From Campylobacter volucris (GTDB lineage Bacteria > Campylobacterota > Campylobacteria > Campylobacterales > Campylobacteraceae): DNA of 64,000 nucleotides. A model generated the notes under the pieces. That model was not told the DNA's origin. It made no database searches and saw only the letters and a program-made list of their open reading frames with translations. Numbering within the stretch: position 1 is the stretch's first letter; each line of letters starts with the position of its first letter. The translations under genes and the position numbers were made by a program. Below are positions 19,527 to 31,645 of the stretch, one piece after another. Where the stretch lies: assembly GCF_008011665.1 (NCBI RefSeq), contig NZ_VOWJ01000023.1, positions 86,065-150,064 of the forward strand, in the 5' to 3' direction.

Positions 19527-19530
19527 TTTA

Positions 19531-20598
19531 ATGTTAGCTGATAAACTCAAACCCTTTTTAGCACGCTTTGATGAGCTTAATGCTCTCTTGATCGATGTTA
19601 ATATCTCCAATGATATTTCCAAAATGACTGCTCTATCAAAAGAGCAAAAAAATTTAGAACCTATAGTAGAAAAAGCTCAAGAATATCTTAAAACTTTAGA
19701 GGATATAGAAGAAAATAAGGTTCTATTATCTGATCTTGAGCTTGGAGAATTAGCCAAAGAAGAATTAAAAAATTTAGAACTTTTAAAACCTAAACTTGAA
19801 GAAGAATTAAAAATCCTTTTATTACCAAAAGATCCAAATGATGATAAAAATATCTTTTTAGAAATTCGTGCTGGAACTGGTGGTGATGAGGCTTCTTTAT
19901 TTGTTGGAGATTTGGTAAAAGCTTACATACGCTATGCTGAAAATCGTGATTATAAATACGAAATAGTCAGTTCAAGCGAAGGAAGTGTTGGTGGATTTAA
20001 AGAAATCATCATTCTTATAAAAGGAAATGGAGCTTATTCTAGGTTAAAATATGAAGGTGGTACTCACAGAGTTCAAAGAGTTCCTGAAACTGAATCACAA
20101 GGAAGAGTTCATACTTCAGCTATTACAGTAGCTATTATGCCTGAAGTTGATGATATAGAAATTCAAATCAACCCAAACGATTTAAAAATTGATGTAATGC
20201 GTAGTAGCGGTCATGGTGGACAAAGTGTAAATACCACAGATAGTGCTGTAAGAATTACCCATATCCCAACTGGCATAGTAGTAGTAAATCAAGATGGTAA
20301 AAGTCAGCATAAAAATAAAGAAAGTGCTATGAAAGTCTTAAAAGCAAGACTTTTTGAAATGCAAGAACAAGAGCGCTTAGCAAAAGAAAGTCAAGCAAGA
20401 AAATCTCAAGTTGGAAGCGGTGATAGAAGCGAACGCATACGCACTTATAATTTCCCTCAAAATAGAATTAGCGATCATAGAATAAATCTTACTCTATATA
20501 GACTTGATGCGATTTTAGAAGGTGGTCTTTTTGATGAAATCATAGAACCATTGATTGCTTATCATCAAGCTCAAGCTTTAAAACAAGAAAATTTATAA
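19531..20598 (+). CDS. prfA: peptide chain release factor 1
   Basis: 355 residues. Recognises UAA and UAG in the ribosomal A site and triggers peptide release. The GGQ motif lies in [16 protein letters not shown] near residue 230, and [14 protein letters not shown] near 115 and [18 protein letters not shown] near 190 are RF1/RF2 family blocks. The N-terminal helical region (1-100) matches RF1 in length. It is tightly coupled to rpsT (4 bases). The gene is followed by a 534-base stretch without an intact gene. Confidence 0.96.
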   Translation: MLADKLKPFLARFDELNALLIDVNISNDISKMTALSKEQKNLEPIVEKAQEYLKTLEDIEENKVLLSDLELGELAKEELKNLELLKPKLEEELKILLLPKDPNDDKNIFLEIRAGTGGDEASLFVGDLVKAYIRYAENRDYKYEIVSSSEGSVGGFKEIIILIKGNGAYSRLKYEGGTHRVQRVPETESQGRVHTSAITVAIMPEVDDIEIQINPNDLKIDVMRSSGHGGQSVNTTDSAVRITHIPTGIVVVNQDGKSQHKNKESAMKVLKARLFEMQEQERLAKESQARKSQVGSGDRSERIRTYNFPQNRISDHRINLTLYRLDAILEGGLFDEIIEPLIAYHQAQALKQENL

Positions 20599-21132
20599 TT
20601 TAATTGTTTGTTAGATCAAGTATTATTTTTCGTTAAACTTAAGCAATAAATACATAAATTTTGTTATCCTAATTTTTCTACTACTATAACTTTAAACACT
20701 ACTGTTATAAAAATTTTTGCTACTTTATTAAGATTTTTACATTTTTTATTAGAGAGATGGTTATAGTATATTCTAATTAAACCATATTCTTATGTAATTT
20801 CATATCGCAATTCTTGCTACTGTATCAAGCTCTTTGTTATTTTTTGCTAATTCCATAACTCTTCAAATAGATGCTATTAATTTGCATTCATCCATAATTT
20901 TGGTTTTTTATAATACCTATGCTATAACGCTCAAAAGAAACATTTTCAGTCAAAGCTATAGCTTTTAGCAAAAATATAAGTATATTGTTTAGATGTACTT
21001 TTAAAGTTTTTATCATACCTGTAAAAATTTCAGGTTAAGTATCATTAATAAAAATTTTTACTTCATAAGTATAAACAATACCTTGAAATATCATCAATAA
21101 TAGCAATTTTTGAATCAACTATTCCAAAAACA
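20599..21132 (-). pseudogene. gene graveyard between prfA and recJ; unidentified minus-strand remnant
   Basis: No intact gene in 534 bases. On the minus strand, about 20,770-21,125 reads in pieces that look coding. GIVYTYEVKIFIND, then after a stop PEIFTGMIKTLKVHLN, then LLKAIALTENVSFERYSIGI continue in one frame. MDECKLIASI, a stop, and RVMELAKNNKELDTVARIAI follow in a second frame. Several stops and at least one frameshift show decay. The pieces suggest a soluble regulatory or signalling protein, but I cannot identify the family. The part nearest prfA (20,599-20,770) shows only AT-rich sequence. Confidence 0.45.
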
Positions 21133-24346
<3,214 letters not shown>

Positions 24347-24401
24347 CTATTTTTTTAAAATTATAACCAATAAAAAATTTTATTTTTATAAACTTTTTTT
24401 G

Positions 24402-24407
24402 TAAAAT
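24402..24407 (+). promoter_or_regulatory. putative -10 element for thyX
   Basis: TTTTTTTGTAAAATTAG, with TAAAAT at 24402-24407, 23 bases before the thyX ATG and preceded by a T-tract. It fits the loose Campylobacter promoter pattern. Confidence 0.4.
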
Positions 24408-24430
24408 TAGCTTATTTTTTATAAGGATAA

Positions 24431-25060
24431 TTGATGAAGATTACATTATTAAACTACACTCCACTAAGCGTGTGCTCACATGCTACAAGAACTTGTTGGC
24501 AAAGTTTTGATAAAGGCGATTGTGGAGGAGAAAAAGATAAAGAATTAATCGATCGCGTAGGAAATAAATTTAAACACGCTTCCACTTTAGAACATTTAAA
24601 TTATACTTTTTATATACAAGATATTTCAAGAGCTTGCTTGCAAGAAGTTGCAAGACATCGTCATACTAGCCCTAGTGTAAAAAGCACAAGATATACTTTA
24701 AAAGAACTCAAAAATGAAAGTGAATTCAAAGAAAATGACTTTGAAAATGCTAAAAGATATTTAGTATTAACAGGAAATGAAATAGTAGATAATGCAAGTA
24801 TAAAAGCTTTGGAAAATTTGCGTTTAATTTTGCAAAATAGCATAAGCTTAGACATCGCAAAATACTGCTTACCAGAAAGCTATAAAACCGAACTCACTTT
24901 GACTATAAACGCAAGAAGTTTGCAAAATTTTCTTACTTTAAGAGGCTCTAAATCAGCTCTTTGGGAGATTAGAAATTTGGCTAATGCCCTATTTGCAAAT
25001 TTACCACAAGAACATCAATTCATTTTTAAACATTGCATAGAAGAAAATTCTCAAAAATAA
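24431..25060 (+). CDS. thyX: flavin-dependent thymidylate synthase
   Basis: 209 residues (an in-frame second Met follows the first). Makes dTMP from dUMP using methylene-tetrahydrofolate and FAD, and is unrelated to ThyA. The ThyX signature RHRHTSPSVKSTRY is present near residue 77 (RHRxxS), and RSLQNFLTLRGSKSALWEIR near 160 holds the catalytic Ser/Arg region. HASTLEHLNYTFYI near 50 is also conserved. It is preceded by ATAAGGATAATTG, a good ribosome-binding site, and ends within a hairpin that probably terminates both thyX and the convergent PhnA-like gene. Confidence 0.96.
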   Translation: MMKITLLNYTPLSVCSHATRTCWQSFDKGDCGGEKDKELIDRVGNKFKHASTLEHLNYTFYIQDISRACLQEVARHRHTSPSVKSTRYTLKELKNESEFKENDFENAKRYLVLTGNEIVDNASIKALENLRLILQNSISLDIAKYCLPESYKTELTLTINARSLQNFLTLRGSKSALWEIRNLANALFANLPQEHQFIFKHCIEENSQK

Positions 25061-25073
25061 TTTTTGAGAATTT
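25045..25073. terminator. bidirectional terminator between thyX and the PhnA-like gene
   Basis: Thirteen-base arms (25045-25057 and 25061-25073, core TTCTCAAAAA / TTTTTGAGAA) with a 3-base loop that is the thyX TAA. A/T runs flank both sides, and the two genes converge here. Confidence 0.65.
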
Positions 25074-25075
25074 AT

Positions 25076-25285
25076 TTAAATTTTCTTAAGAAATTCTGTT
25101 TTTAGCACTATCATACCAAATTTATCAACCTTAGCTTCAATCTCGGTATCTTTATTTGTTAATTTGATATTTTTGATAGTAGTGCCACGCTTTAAAGTAG
25201 CACCTGCTCCTTTGACTTTTAAATCTTTTATGACGCTTACACTATCACCTGCATTTAATTCTGCACCATTTGCATCTTTTGGCAT
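25076..25285 (-). CDS. PhnA/YjdM-type domain protein
   Basis: A 69-residue protein matching only the C-terminal PhnA domain (SH3-like barrel): MPKDANGAELNAGDSVSVIK, then LKVKGAGATLKRGTT and a beta-rich end. E. coli YjdM (about 110 residues) has an additional N-terminal zinc ribbon that is missing here. The name is historical; no role in phosphonate use is established. The ATG has an AGGAGT-like site upstream and lies 8 bases after the outer-membrane protein gene, so it is probably co-transcribed with it. Confidence 0.82.
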   Translation of the reverse strand: MPKDANGAELNAGDSVSVIKDLKVKGAGATLKRGTTIKNIKLTNKDTEIEAKVDKFGMIVLKTEFLKKI

Positions 25286-25293
25286 TTTTACTC

Positions 25294-25941
25294 CTAGAAT
25301 TTATAAGTATAACCTAGATATAAACCATAATTAGTTTGTTCAGGATTATAAAAATTTGATCCTATAGCACTTTGATAAAAATTCTCCGAAGTATAGGTGG
25401 TTTTTTCTATTTTAAAACCAAATTCTATCTCATTTGAAGAATTTAGCTCATATAAAGCACCTATTTTTGCTCCATAAGTAAAACCATCAAAATTTTCAGA
25501 TAGAGATAAAAGAGTTGTTTTTAAAGTAAGATCTGTTCTAGCATAACCACTATAAAGTCCCAAAACAGCTCTTGTATTATCAAATACTTTTGGAGTAAAA
25601 TCATAACCAAATAAAATTTTATGAGTATCAAATTCTCCATCTATTGTAAATTTAGGAATTGTGATAACATCACTCATTTCACTTGAATAATTATAAGCAC
25701 TATATACTCTATGATTTTCATTGATACGATAACCTATTTTTAAACCAAAAACAGGAATATTTCCTTCTAAATCACCATTAAAATTTGATTGAGTTGTACC
25801 TCTATGTTTAATGCTACTATCTATTTTAGTATGAAACCATCCAGCATCAACACCTAAAAACATACCAGAATTCTCATCTGCCATAGCTACATTAGAAAAC
25901 AAAGCAATGCTTGCGATAATACTTAACGATTTTAATTTCAT
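25294..25941 (-). CDS. outer-membrane beta-barrel protein
   Basis: 215 residues. The signal peptide is clear (MKLKSLSIIASIALF...NVAMA, cleavage near residue 21). The rest alternates polar and aromatic residues in strand-like segments, for example NENHRVYSAYNYSS and LGLYSGYARTDLTLKT, and the final residue is Phe (YLGYTYKF), as required for outer-membrane insertion. The size suggests an 8-10-stranded barrel of the OmpA/OmpW or opacity-protein type. No binding motif is visible and the role is unknown. It lies 27 bases downstream of the sorB gene. Confidence 0.8.
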   Translation of the reverse strand: MKLKSLSIIASIALFSNVAMADENSGMFLGVDAGWFHTKIDSSIKHRGTTQSNFNGDLEGNIPVFGLKIGYRINENHRVYSAYNYSSEMSDVITIPKFTIDGEFDTHKILFGYDFTPKVFDNTRAVLGLYSGYARTDLTLKTTLLSLSENFDGFTYGAKIGALYELNSSNEIEFGFKIEKTTYTSENFYQSAIGSNFYNPEQTNYGLYLGYTYKF

Positions 25942-25968
25942 CTTTTTTCCTTTATTCTATATAAATGA

Positions 25969-26307
25969 TTATCTTTCTGATAATAAATTTAAAGGGATTC
26001 TTCGTCTAGTATCGTATTTTTCCCCATAATATTTAGTTAAATAATTTAAAATTTTTTCTTCATCATCTGCAGGAATTTCCCATAAACCTTCAGATTGTTG
26101 CATCCAACGAATAGCAGCAAGCCAAGCTTGCCTACTTGCGCGCATATTAGTTATAAGACCTGAAGCATGACACGCTAAACAGTTAGCCTCCACTAAAGGA
26201 GAATCTGGATCTATAATCAATCCTGTATCAGGATTTACTTTATATTCTGTATTTGCAAAAAGAAAAGAAAATCCTACACATAAAACTAAGATTATTTTTT
26301 TAAGCAT
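25969..26307 (-). CDS. sorB: monohaem cytochrome c subunit of sulfite dehydrogenase
   Basis: 112 residues from ATG 26307, which sits one base after the sorA stop with GGAGT upstream; the longer frame begins inside sorA. A signal peptide (MLKKIILVLCVGFSFLFA) is followed by CLACH near residue 42, a single c-type haem site. RASRQAWLAAIRWMQ follows, with a Met as the likely distal ligand. It takes electrons from SorA in the periplasm and passes them to the respiratory chain. The pair corresponds, as I recall, to Cj0004c/Cj0005c of C. jejuni. The symbol is by analogy with bacterial SorAB. Confidence 0.88.
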   Translation of the reverse strand: MLKKIILVLCVGFSFLFANTEYKVNPDTGLIIDPDSPLVEANCLACHASGLITNMRASRQAWLAAIRWMQQSEGLWEIPADDEEKILNYLTKYYGEKYDTRRRIPLNLLSER

Positions 26308-26308
26308 A

Positions 26309-27574
26309 TCATACTCCAAAAACATTTATTCTATGGCAAGCATTGTTGATATAACCACCTGGATTCCATTGTGCTAAAACCATAGGCTGACTATTTCCTT
26401 CACTATCAACTGCTCTAGCCCAAATTTCATAATATCCTTTTGTTGGAATTGAAATTTGAGTGCTCCATTTTTGCCATGCAAGACGATTCAAAGGTTTTTC
26501 AACTTTTGCTTTAGTCCAAGTTACACCATAATCATTACTTACATAAACTTCTTTAACTTCTAACTCACCTGCCCAAGCTTTTCCTCTAACTTCAAATTTT
26601 TTACCAGCTTTAATCTTATCGTCTTTTTTAATATTAGTAATAATCGATCTTACTGGCATTGATTCTATGATTTTCATTTCGACTTTAGATGTAAAATCAC
26701 CTGGTTTTACAGGATCTACTGGAACCTTATAAGAAGTTCCCATTTTTTCACCATCATGGACTTTATTTCTTACAACAATTTTTGAAAGCCACTTGCCACT
26801 TGTACTTGCAGGGTATCCTCCGCAAATCAAACGAAGAGGATAACCATTTACCCAAGGTATATCTTTACCCTCATAAGCCCAAGCAACTAATGTTTCATCT
26901 TGCATAGCTTTTTTAATAGGTACACCCCTGCTAATAGGAGAAGCTTCTTCACCATTTAATTTAGTATCAATTCCATAATATCCTATATAAACAGCATCAT
27001 CTTTCATACCACAATCTTCTAAAATATCTTTCAATCTAACGCCTGTCCATCTACCACAAGCAACAGCTCCATAACCCCATTGAGTTCCTTTAGTGCTAGG
27101 TATAACTTCACCTCTACCATTACCACCACACTCTAAAGTTAATGCATAAGTGTAATGTTTAAATTTTTTCTTTAACTCATCTAGAGTATATGTTTTTGCA
27201 GTTTTTACACTTTCTCCACCAATTTCAAGTGTCCAACCTTTTTTCATTCTTTCTTTTATTGTACTCATTTCAGGTGGAACACCATTATTTCTTACAAAGA
27301 AATTTTCAGGTTTTGTAAAATCAGAATCCAAAGCATAAGTTTGTGCTTCTGCTGTCATAGGTCTTTGCCCATGATAAATCATATCTTTTTTTCCATCTAT
27401 TTTAAAGCTATCTAATTCTTTAGCAAGTGCTTGACTGCCTAAAAAATAATTATCAAAAGAAACATTTGCCAAAGCGCTAGCTCCAAGCAAAGTAATACCT
27501 AAATTTTTTAAAAAGCCTCTACGATCTTCTTGGGATTGCAAATTTTGTTTTTGATCTAATTGATACTTTTCCAT
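26309..27574 (-). CDS. sorA: molybdopterin sulfite:cytochrome c oxidoreductase
   Basis: 421 residues. Oxidises sulfite to sulfate in the periplasm. A twin-arginine signal (EDRRGFLKNLGITLLGAS, residues 17-34) shows export in folded form. The sulfite-oxidase fold follows: ALTLECGGNGR near residue 148 carries the Cys that binds the molybdenum, and GYPLRLICGGYPA near 247 belongs to the cofactor pocket. A C-terminal Ig-like dimerisation domain (about 300-421) has KEVYVSNDYGVTWTKA. It is co-transcribed with its cytochrome. About 165 AT-rich bases separate it from queF and probably hold its promoter. Confidence 0.93.
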   Translation of the reverse strand: MEKYQLDQKQNLQSQEDRRGFLKNLGITLLGASALANVSFDNYFLGSQALAKELDSFKIDGKKDMIYHGQRPMTAEAQTYALDSDFTKPENFFVRNNGVPPEMSTIKERMKKGWTLEIGGESVKTAKTYTLDELKKKFKHYTYALTLECGGNGRGEVIPSTKGTQWGYGAVACGRWTGVRLKDILEDCGMKDDAVYIGYYGIDTKLNGEEASPISRGVPIKKAMQDETLVAWAYEGKDIPWVNGYPLRLICGGYPASTSGKWLSKIVVRNKVHDGEKMGTSYKVPVDPVKPGDFTSKVEMKIIESMPVRSIITNIKKDDKIKAGKKFEVRGKAWAGELEVKEVYVSNDYGVTWTKAKVEKPLNRLAWQKWSTQISIPTKGYYEIWARAVDSEGNSQPMVLAQWNPGGYINNACHRINVFGV

Positions 27575-27740
27575 TGTATTATCCTTAAAATGTAAATTCG
27601 CGTAAATTTTAAGATACTTTTTTATAAAAAAATATAAAAAATATCCTATTTATATTAAAAATGTTTCTAAAAGTAAAAGTATTTAAAATATATAATTATT
27701 ATATTTTAAATAAATTTAATTTATATTTTAAAAATATATT

Positions 27741-28124
27741 TTATTTTGGCACTACTAAATCTGATCTACATTCTATAACAGTATGAACATTACCGCGTGG
27801 ATTAAAATCACCTACTACTTTTATCCATTTTGGATCTAATTTTTCTTTTAAAGTATTATAAATTTCATTTATACTTGCTTCATGTGAAACATTTCTATGC
27901 ATAAAAGTATTTATATAAAGTTTTATAGCTTTGAGTTCAACTACTAATTTATTTGGTATATATTCAAGATAAATAGTAGCAAAATCAGGATACCCACTAC
28001 GCGGACAACAACACATAAATTCAGGCAAAGTAATTTTAATAACATAATCATTTTTAGCATCATTTGGCCAAACTTCCATATTTTCTACGCTAAATTCTTT
28101 TATCTCTTTTTCACCATATCTCAT
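27741..28124 (-). CDS. queF: NADPH-dependent 7-cyano-7-deazaguanine reductase
   Basis: 127 residues, the short unimodular (type I) QueF. Reduces preQ0 to preQ1 in queuosine synthesis for tRNA. EFMCCCPRSGYPDFATIYLE near residue 40 contains the catalytic Cys and the following Asp; KAIKLYINTFMHRNVSHE near 70 holds the conserved NADPH-side motif. Three consecutive Cys in the active-site loop are unusual for the wider family, although I recall the same in other Campylobacter. The ATG overlaps, as ATGA, the out-of-frame stop of the hrgA-like gene upstream, pointing to a former or conditional coupling. Confidence 0.94.
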   Translation of the reverse strand: MRYGEKEIKEFSVENMEVWPNDAKNDYVIKITLPEFMCCCPRSGYPDFATIYLEYIPNKLVVELKAIKLYINTFMHRNVSHEASINEIYNTLKEKLDPKWIKVVGDFNPRGNVHTVIECRSDLVVPK

Positions 28125-29100
28125 TGTTTTTCCTTTATTATAATTTTTTTATCAATTATATATTTTTCCATCTCTTCATCTTCTAAAATTTCATCATAAA
28201 ATTGAGTTCCTATACGATTATAATCCCCTACATTTATATCTTTATTGATATTTTCTATAAAATTTCTAAAATTTATATTTTTATAGATAATAAATCCAAA
28301 GTTTTTAAATCTAAATTTAATTTTTCTTTTGCTGGAATTATAATTTGAGAAGAATTTAAATCACTCACATCAAGTTTTATAAATCCTATACCAAAAGCAT
28401 TATTTAATCTCCAAAGCTCATCTAAAATTTCTTCATCATAATCTAATGCTATTAAATATCCTTCATTAGCCCAGCTAGAATTACTCACAGCTTGAAAATA
28501 ACATTGTCTTAAATTTGAAAAATCAAGTCTTACTTTAAGCTCAAAACTATAAAGTTTATAAGAAATTTGATTTAAATTTTTAAAAAGCTCAAAAGAATCA
28601 CTTTCATAATCTTTAAATGGAAAATGCACTCCGACAATATCTGGATGTATCCATTCATTTTCGCCAATTTTTGCCCTAGTACTTTTTTCATGAAAAATAG
28701 TTTTACTAAAAAGGTTAAAACTAGCATTATCGTATAAAAATTTAACAACTAAAGGGTGTAAATCTCTTTCATGAAAATGATTTTTTGTTTTTTGTTTTTC
28801 TTCTTTTTTTTGTATATCTTCTAGTTTTTTAGAATTTAATTCATATTCACGAGATTTTAACCAAAATTTTGTAGGGTTTTTTGATGTTATTAAAAAAATA
28901 GAATTTTCTTTTTTTAAATTTGTATAAATTTTTGCTAATAGACTTTGAATAGGAGTTTTAGTTAAATTTCCATCTTTATAACTTTGTAATTTTTTATCAT
29001 AACCTTTATTTAAAGCTAAATTCCAAATTTCATTACCACTAAGTGGAAATTCACAATTTTCTAAAACCTCTTTAATTAAGTCCAAAAAACTATATTTCAT
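28121..29100 (-). pseudogene. hrgA: HrgA-like restriction-associated protein, frameshifted near its 3' end
   Basis: The frame from ATG 29100 gives 275 residues and stops at 28273. With one extra A in the A5 run (T5 on the plus strand, 28278-28282) it would continue as SIKNINFRNFIENI... for about 50 more residues and end in a TGA at 28121-28123 that overlaps the queF ATG. That fits both the family length (over 300) and operon-style packing. The N-terminus (LDLIKEVLENCEFPLSGNE) is a HARE-HTH/winged-helix domain, and the C-terminal half (YKLYSFELKVRLDFSNLRQ) resembles a nuclease-like core (COG2958, HrgA of Helicobacter). The truncated protein may still work, since the core is intact. Its role in restriction is by family name only. 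Confidence 0.7.
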
Positions 29101-29115
29101 TCATAAACCTCAATT
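29091..29115. repeat. left copy of 25-bp imperfect direct repeat flanking the R-M block
   Basis: Bases 29091-29115 match 33615-33639 at 23 of 25 positions (shared core TCATAAACCT). This copy covers the hrgA start codon and the bases before it; the other copy covers the end of add. Confidence 0.7.
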
Positions 29116-29485
29116 AAATTCTCAACAACATCAAAACTTTTAAAACTTCTAAAATATCTTTGTAAATTTTAGCTCTCCTTCTCTTATTTTTTGATGAATA
29201 TAATTTATTTTCATGATAAAGAAAAATAAAATTAAAGTTTATATATGATAAACATATGTATTAGTATCTGCCATGGCAACTTTATAAATTTAATTTTATT
29301 TATTAATTTTTAATGATATCATAGCAATTTTGATTTTTATTTCTATATTGTCATTGCCAATACTTTCGTTAAAAAGAAAAATTTAAAAAACTAAAATCTA
29401 ATGAAAATTTAGATTATTTTAGTATTAATAAATTTGATATTTTAAATAAAATTTAACAAAAATATGTTGCTTATAAAAATATAAA
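29116..29485. other. 370-base remnant region upstream of hrgA
   Basis: No intact gene. On the minus strand just before hrgA, RYFRSFKSFDVVENLIEVYE ends in a TGA that overlaps the hrgA ATG; it looks like the tail of a lost gene, and its last codons resemble the add C-terminus (QIKVYE). On the plus strand, 29,300-29,454 reads AILIFISILSLPILSLKRK followed, after a frame change, by KSNENLDYFSINKFDILNKI and a stop, like the end of a membrane protein. Neither can be assigned to a family. Confidence 0.4.
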
Positions 29486-30499
29486 CTAGATTATTTTTAA
29501 AATATGTAAATATTCTGTAGTTTTATTTTGTTTCTGGTTACGACTAGAATCAGATTTATACCTTTGATAATCTTGTTTGATATAATCATATTCTCCATAT
29601 TTTTCAAATATTTGTTTTATATCATTAAAACCTAGTAATCCTTCATCATTATAACTTAAAAAAATAAACTTTACTCTAGAATGTTTTATTAAATCATCTA
29701 AAGTTTGATAAACTAATTTTTTTTTACACCAATTTGATTTTTCATAATTTCTTAATCCAGTTATTCCTTTAGGAATAAAATCATCATATAAAGCAATAGT
29801 ATTTAGCAAATGATAATTAGCACCATATTCTCTAGAATTATAAGGTGGATCTAAGTAAAGAATATCGCCTTTAATTTTTTTAATTAATTCATTTGAATTT
29901 GAATTAAAAACCAAATGTCGATTTTGACTAATTTCAAATTCAGCAGGAACTAAATTCATAGATTTATTAGCAGTTTCTTTAAGTTTTTTTAAAAAAGCAC
30001 CATATACAGATGCTGTATTAGCTACTTTATCAGCGGTTTCCAACAAAGAAGCTAACAAAAAATAATATTCTTGCTCATTAATAAAATGTTCTACTTTCCA
30101 TTTAGCAATTTGTGTGCGTATACTATCTATTTTCAAGGCATTCTCATCACTAAAATATTGTCTATTTTCTCCACCACCTAAAGCATAATGTTTATATATT
30201 TTACCTTTTATAGGATTGGTTTTTGCAATATTATTTAGCTTTTCAATTAATTCTTTTTCACGATCTATTTTCATGGTATTTTCTATATAATTTTTAGCCA
30301 AAACAAAACTATAAAATTCTTTATCATTAGAAATAATTTTTTTAACTCTATTTTTAAATTTTTTTCCAACAGCTGAAGTTCCAGCAAATAAATCTATAAA
30401 AGTGCATTGTTCTAAATTGATATTATTTTTTAATAAAATATCATTAATACTATCAAATAAAAAATCTAAAAGTTTTACTTTGGAACCAATATAATTCAT
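29486..30499 (-). CDS. D12-class adenine-specific DNA methyltransferase (R-M set 1)
   Basis: 337 residues. MNYIGSKVKLLDFLF opens the protein as in many D12 methylases; FAGTS (residues 38-42) is the SAM motif and DPPY (217-220), followed by NSREYGANYHLLN, the catalytic motif. It is a distant paralogue of the ctsM-like gene at 1172-2263: both share FxGxS, DPPYN and the YGxNYxxLNxIAxY block. The start shares one base with the stop of the split nuclease gene upstream (TAATG), so methylase and nuclease form a classical restriction-modification pair. The recognition sequence cannot be deduced. The gene is intact, so the host DNA should stay protected even though the nuclease is out of frame. Confidence 0.88.
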   Translation of the reverse strand: MNYIGSKVKLLDFLFDSINDILLKNNINLEQCTFIDLFAGTSAVGKKFKNRVKKIISNDKEFYSFVLAKNYIENTMKIDREKELIEKLNNIAKTNPIKGKIYKHYALGGGENRQYFSDENALKIDSIRTQIAKWKVEHFINEQEYYFLLASLLETADKVANTASVYGAFLKKLKETANKSMNLVPAEFEISQNRHLVFNSNSNELIKKIKGDILYLDPPYNSREYGANYHLLNTIALYDDFIPKGITGLRNYEKSNWCKKKLVYQTLDDLIKHSRVKFIFLSYNDEGLLGFNDIKQIFEKYGEYDYIKQDYQRYKSDSSRNQKQNKTTEYLHILKII

Positions 30500-31643
30500 T
30501 AAAATATTCTTTCAAATTGAATTTGATTTTCAGATATGAAAAACTCCATATAAATTAAAGGTAAAATATTATTATTAACACTAAAATTTTGTGCTTCTTT
30601 ATAAAAAATTTCATAATTCATAGAACTTTTATCAGTTTTTCTACATATAATTACCGGTAAGATAAAAGATTGATGATTAGAAATATAATATTGATTTAAC
30701 CAATTAATATATCTTTGCATTTGAAACAATACTTCAGGATAAACTTCACAAGATTTTAACTCTACAGGAATAACTTTTTTGAATATAAGTCCATTCATAT
30801 TTATAGAACTAGAAGCCATTATATCAATACTTTGCATACCAACTCCACAACCTACTTCATTACCCAGCCACTCTATATACTCATTTGATAAAAGTCCAAA
30901 AAATTTTGTTTTATAAAATTCTTGTAAGATATAAACTTGAAGATGTGTTTCAAATTGTTTACCATCATAATATTTTTGAAATAATCTAGGTAATATATTA
31001 ATTTCTTCCTTTCTTCCAATATAATTTACATTATAATTACTAGTATTTATTATTTTCTGTAAAAATATATCAAAGCTATACTTGTTATAAGACAAATAAG
31101 AATAATTATTTTTTTTCTTATTAAATTTATTAATCTATCACCTTCATACAAGGTAATCATGGTATTTCCACGATTTCCTTTTAATTTTCTATAAATTAAA
31201 CTCCATAACATCTGATTTGGTGAAATAATATTTTTAATTTCATCTAAAGCTTCCCATTCTGTAACACCTTCAGCATAAACTTCGCAAGGCTCAATAAAAC
31301 AACGAAAAGTTAAAGATTTTTTCAATTCTTCTTTTAAAAATTGTTTATTATCATTATTATCTAAAAATACCAATGAACTAACTTTAAAAACACCATAAAA
31401 TTTTCCTTCATAAATATCATTACAATAATTTTGCTGTAAATAAAAAATTACAAAATCACCAATTTGTACTCTCGCAAAATCTGCAATTAAGCTTAAAATA
31501 GAATTTTCACTTGCTGAGTGTAAAGATGTATAATTTCTATTATTAAAATCTACATAATATTCTTTACTTCCAGTGCCAACAAACTGATATTCTAAATGAT
31601 ATTTAAAAGTATTGACATCTACTATAAAAACATGAGTTGTCAT
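30499..31643 (-). pseudogene. restriction endonuclease with PUA/EVE-like N-terminus and PD-(D/E)XK C-terminus, split by a frameshift at an A8 tract
   Basis: The N-terminal frame starts at ATG 31643 (MTTHVFIVDVNTFKYHLEYQ...) and reads about 178 sensible residues, with FARVQIGDFVIFYLQ and KFYGVFKVSS typical of EVE/PUA-like domains, then a short hydrophobic tail after the A8 run. In the next frame, directly after the run, NNYSYLSYNKYSFDIFLQKI continues to 30499. This part has SIDIMA and, 15 residues on, IPVELKSCE: the D...ExK pattern of PD-(D/E)XK nucleases. One extra A (A9) or two fewer joins the halves into one protein of about 381 residues. Its stop overlaps the methylase start. It may be a phase-variable or dead nuclease. 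The 198-residue downstream frame is unlikely to be an independent gene, because it has no ribosome-binding site. Confidence 0.8.
31109..31116 (-). repeat. A8 homopolymer (T8 on plus strand) at the nuclease frameshift
   Basis: Eight T on the plus strand, exactly where the reading frame of the set-1 nuclease breaks. In-frame lengths are 9 or 6. A runs of this size are common in AT-rich genomes, so the placement at the break is the evidence, not the length. Confidence 0.7.
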
Positions 31644-31645
31644 TA

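Noticed and set aside
30499..31095. 198-residue ORF as an independent nuclease gene
   Set aside because: Its first residues continue directly from the upstream frame across the A8 run, there is no ribosome-binding site, and the joined product makes a normal two-domain protein. It is treated as half of a split gene.
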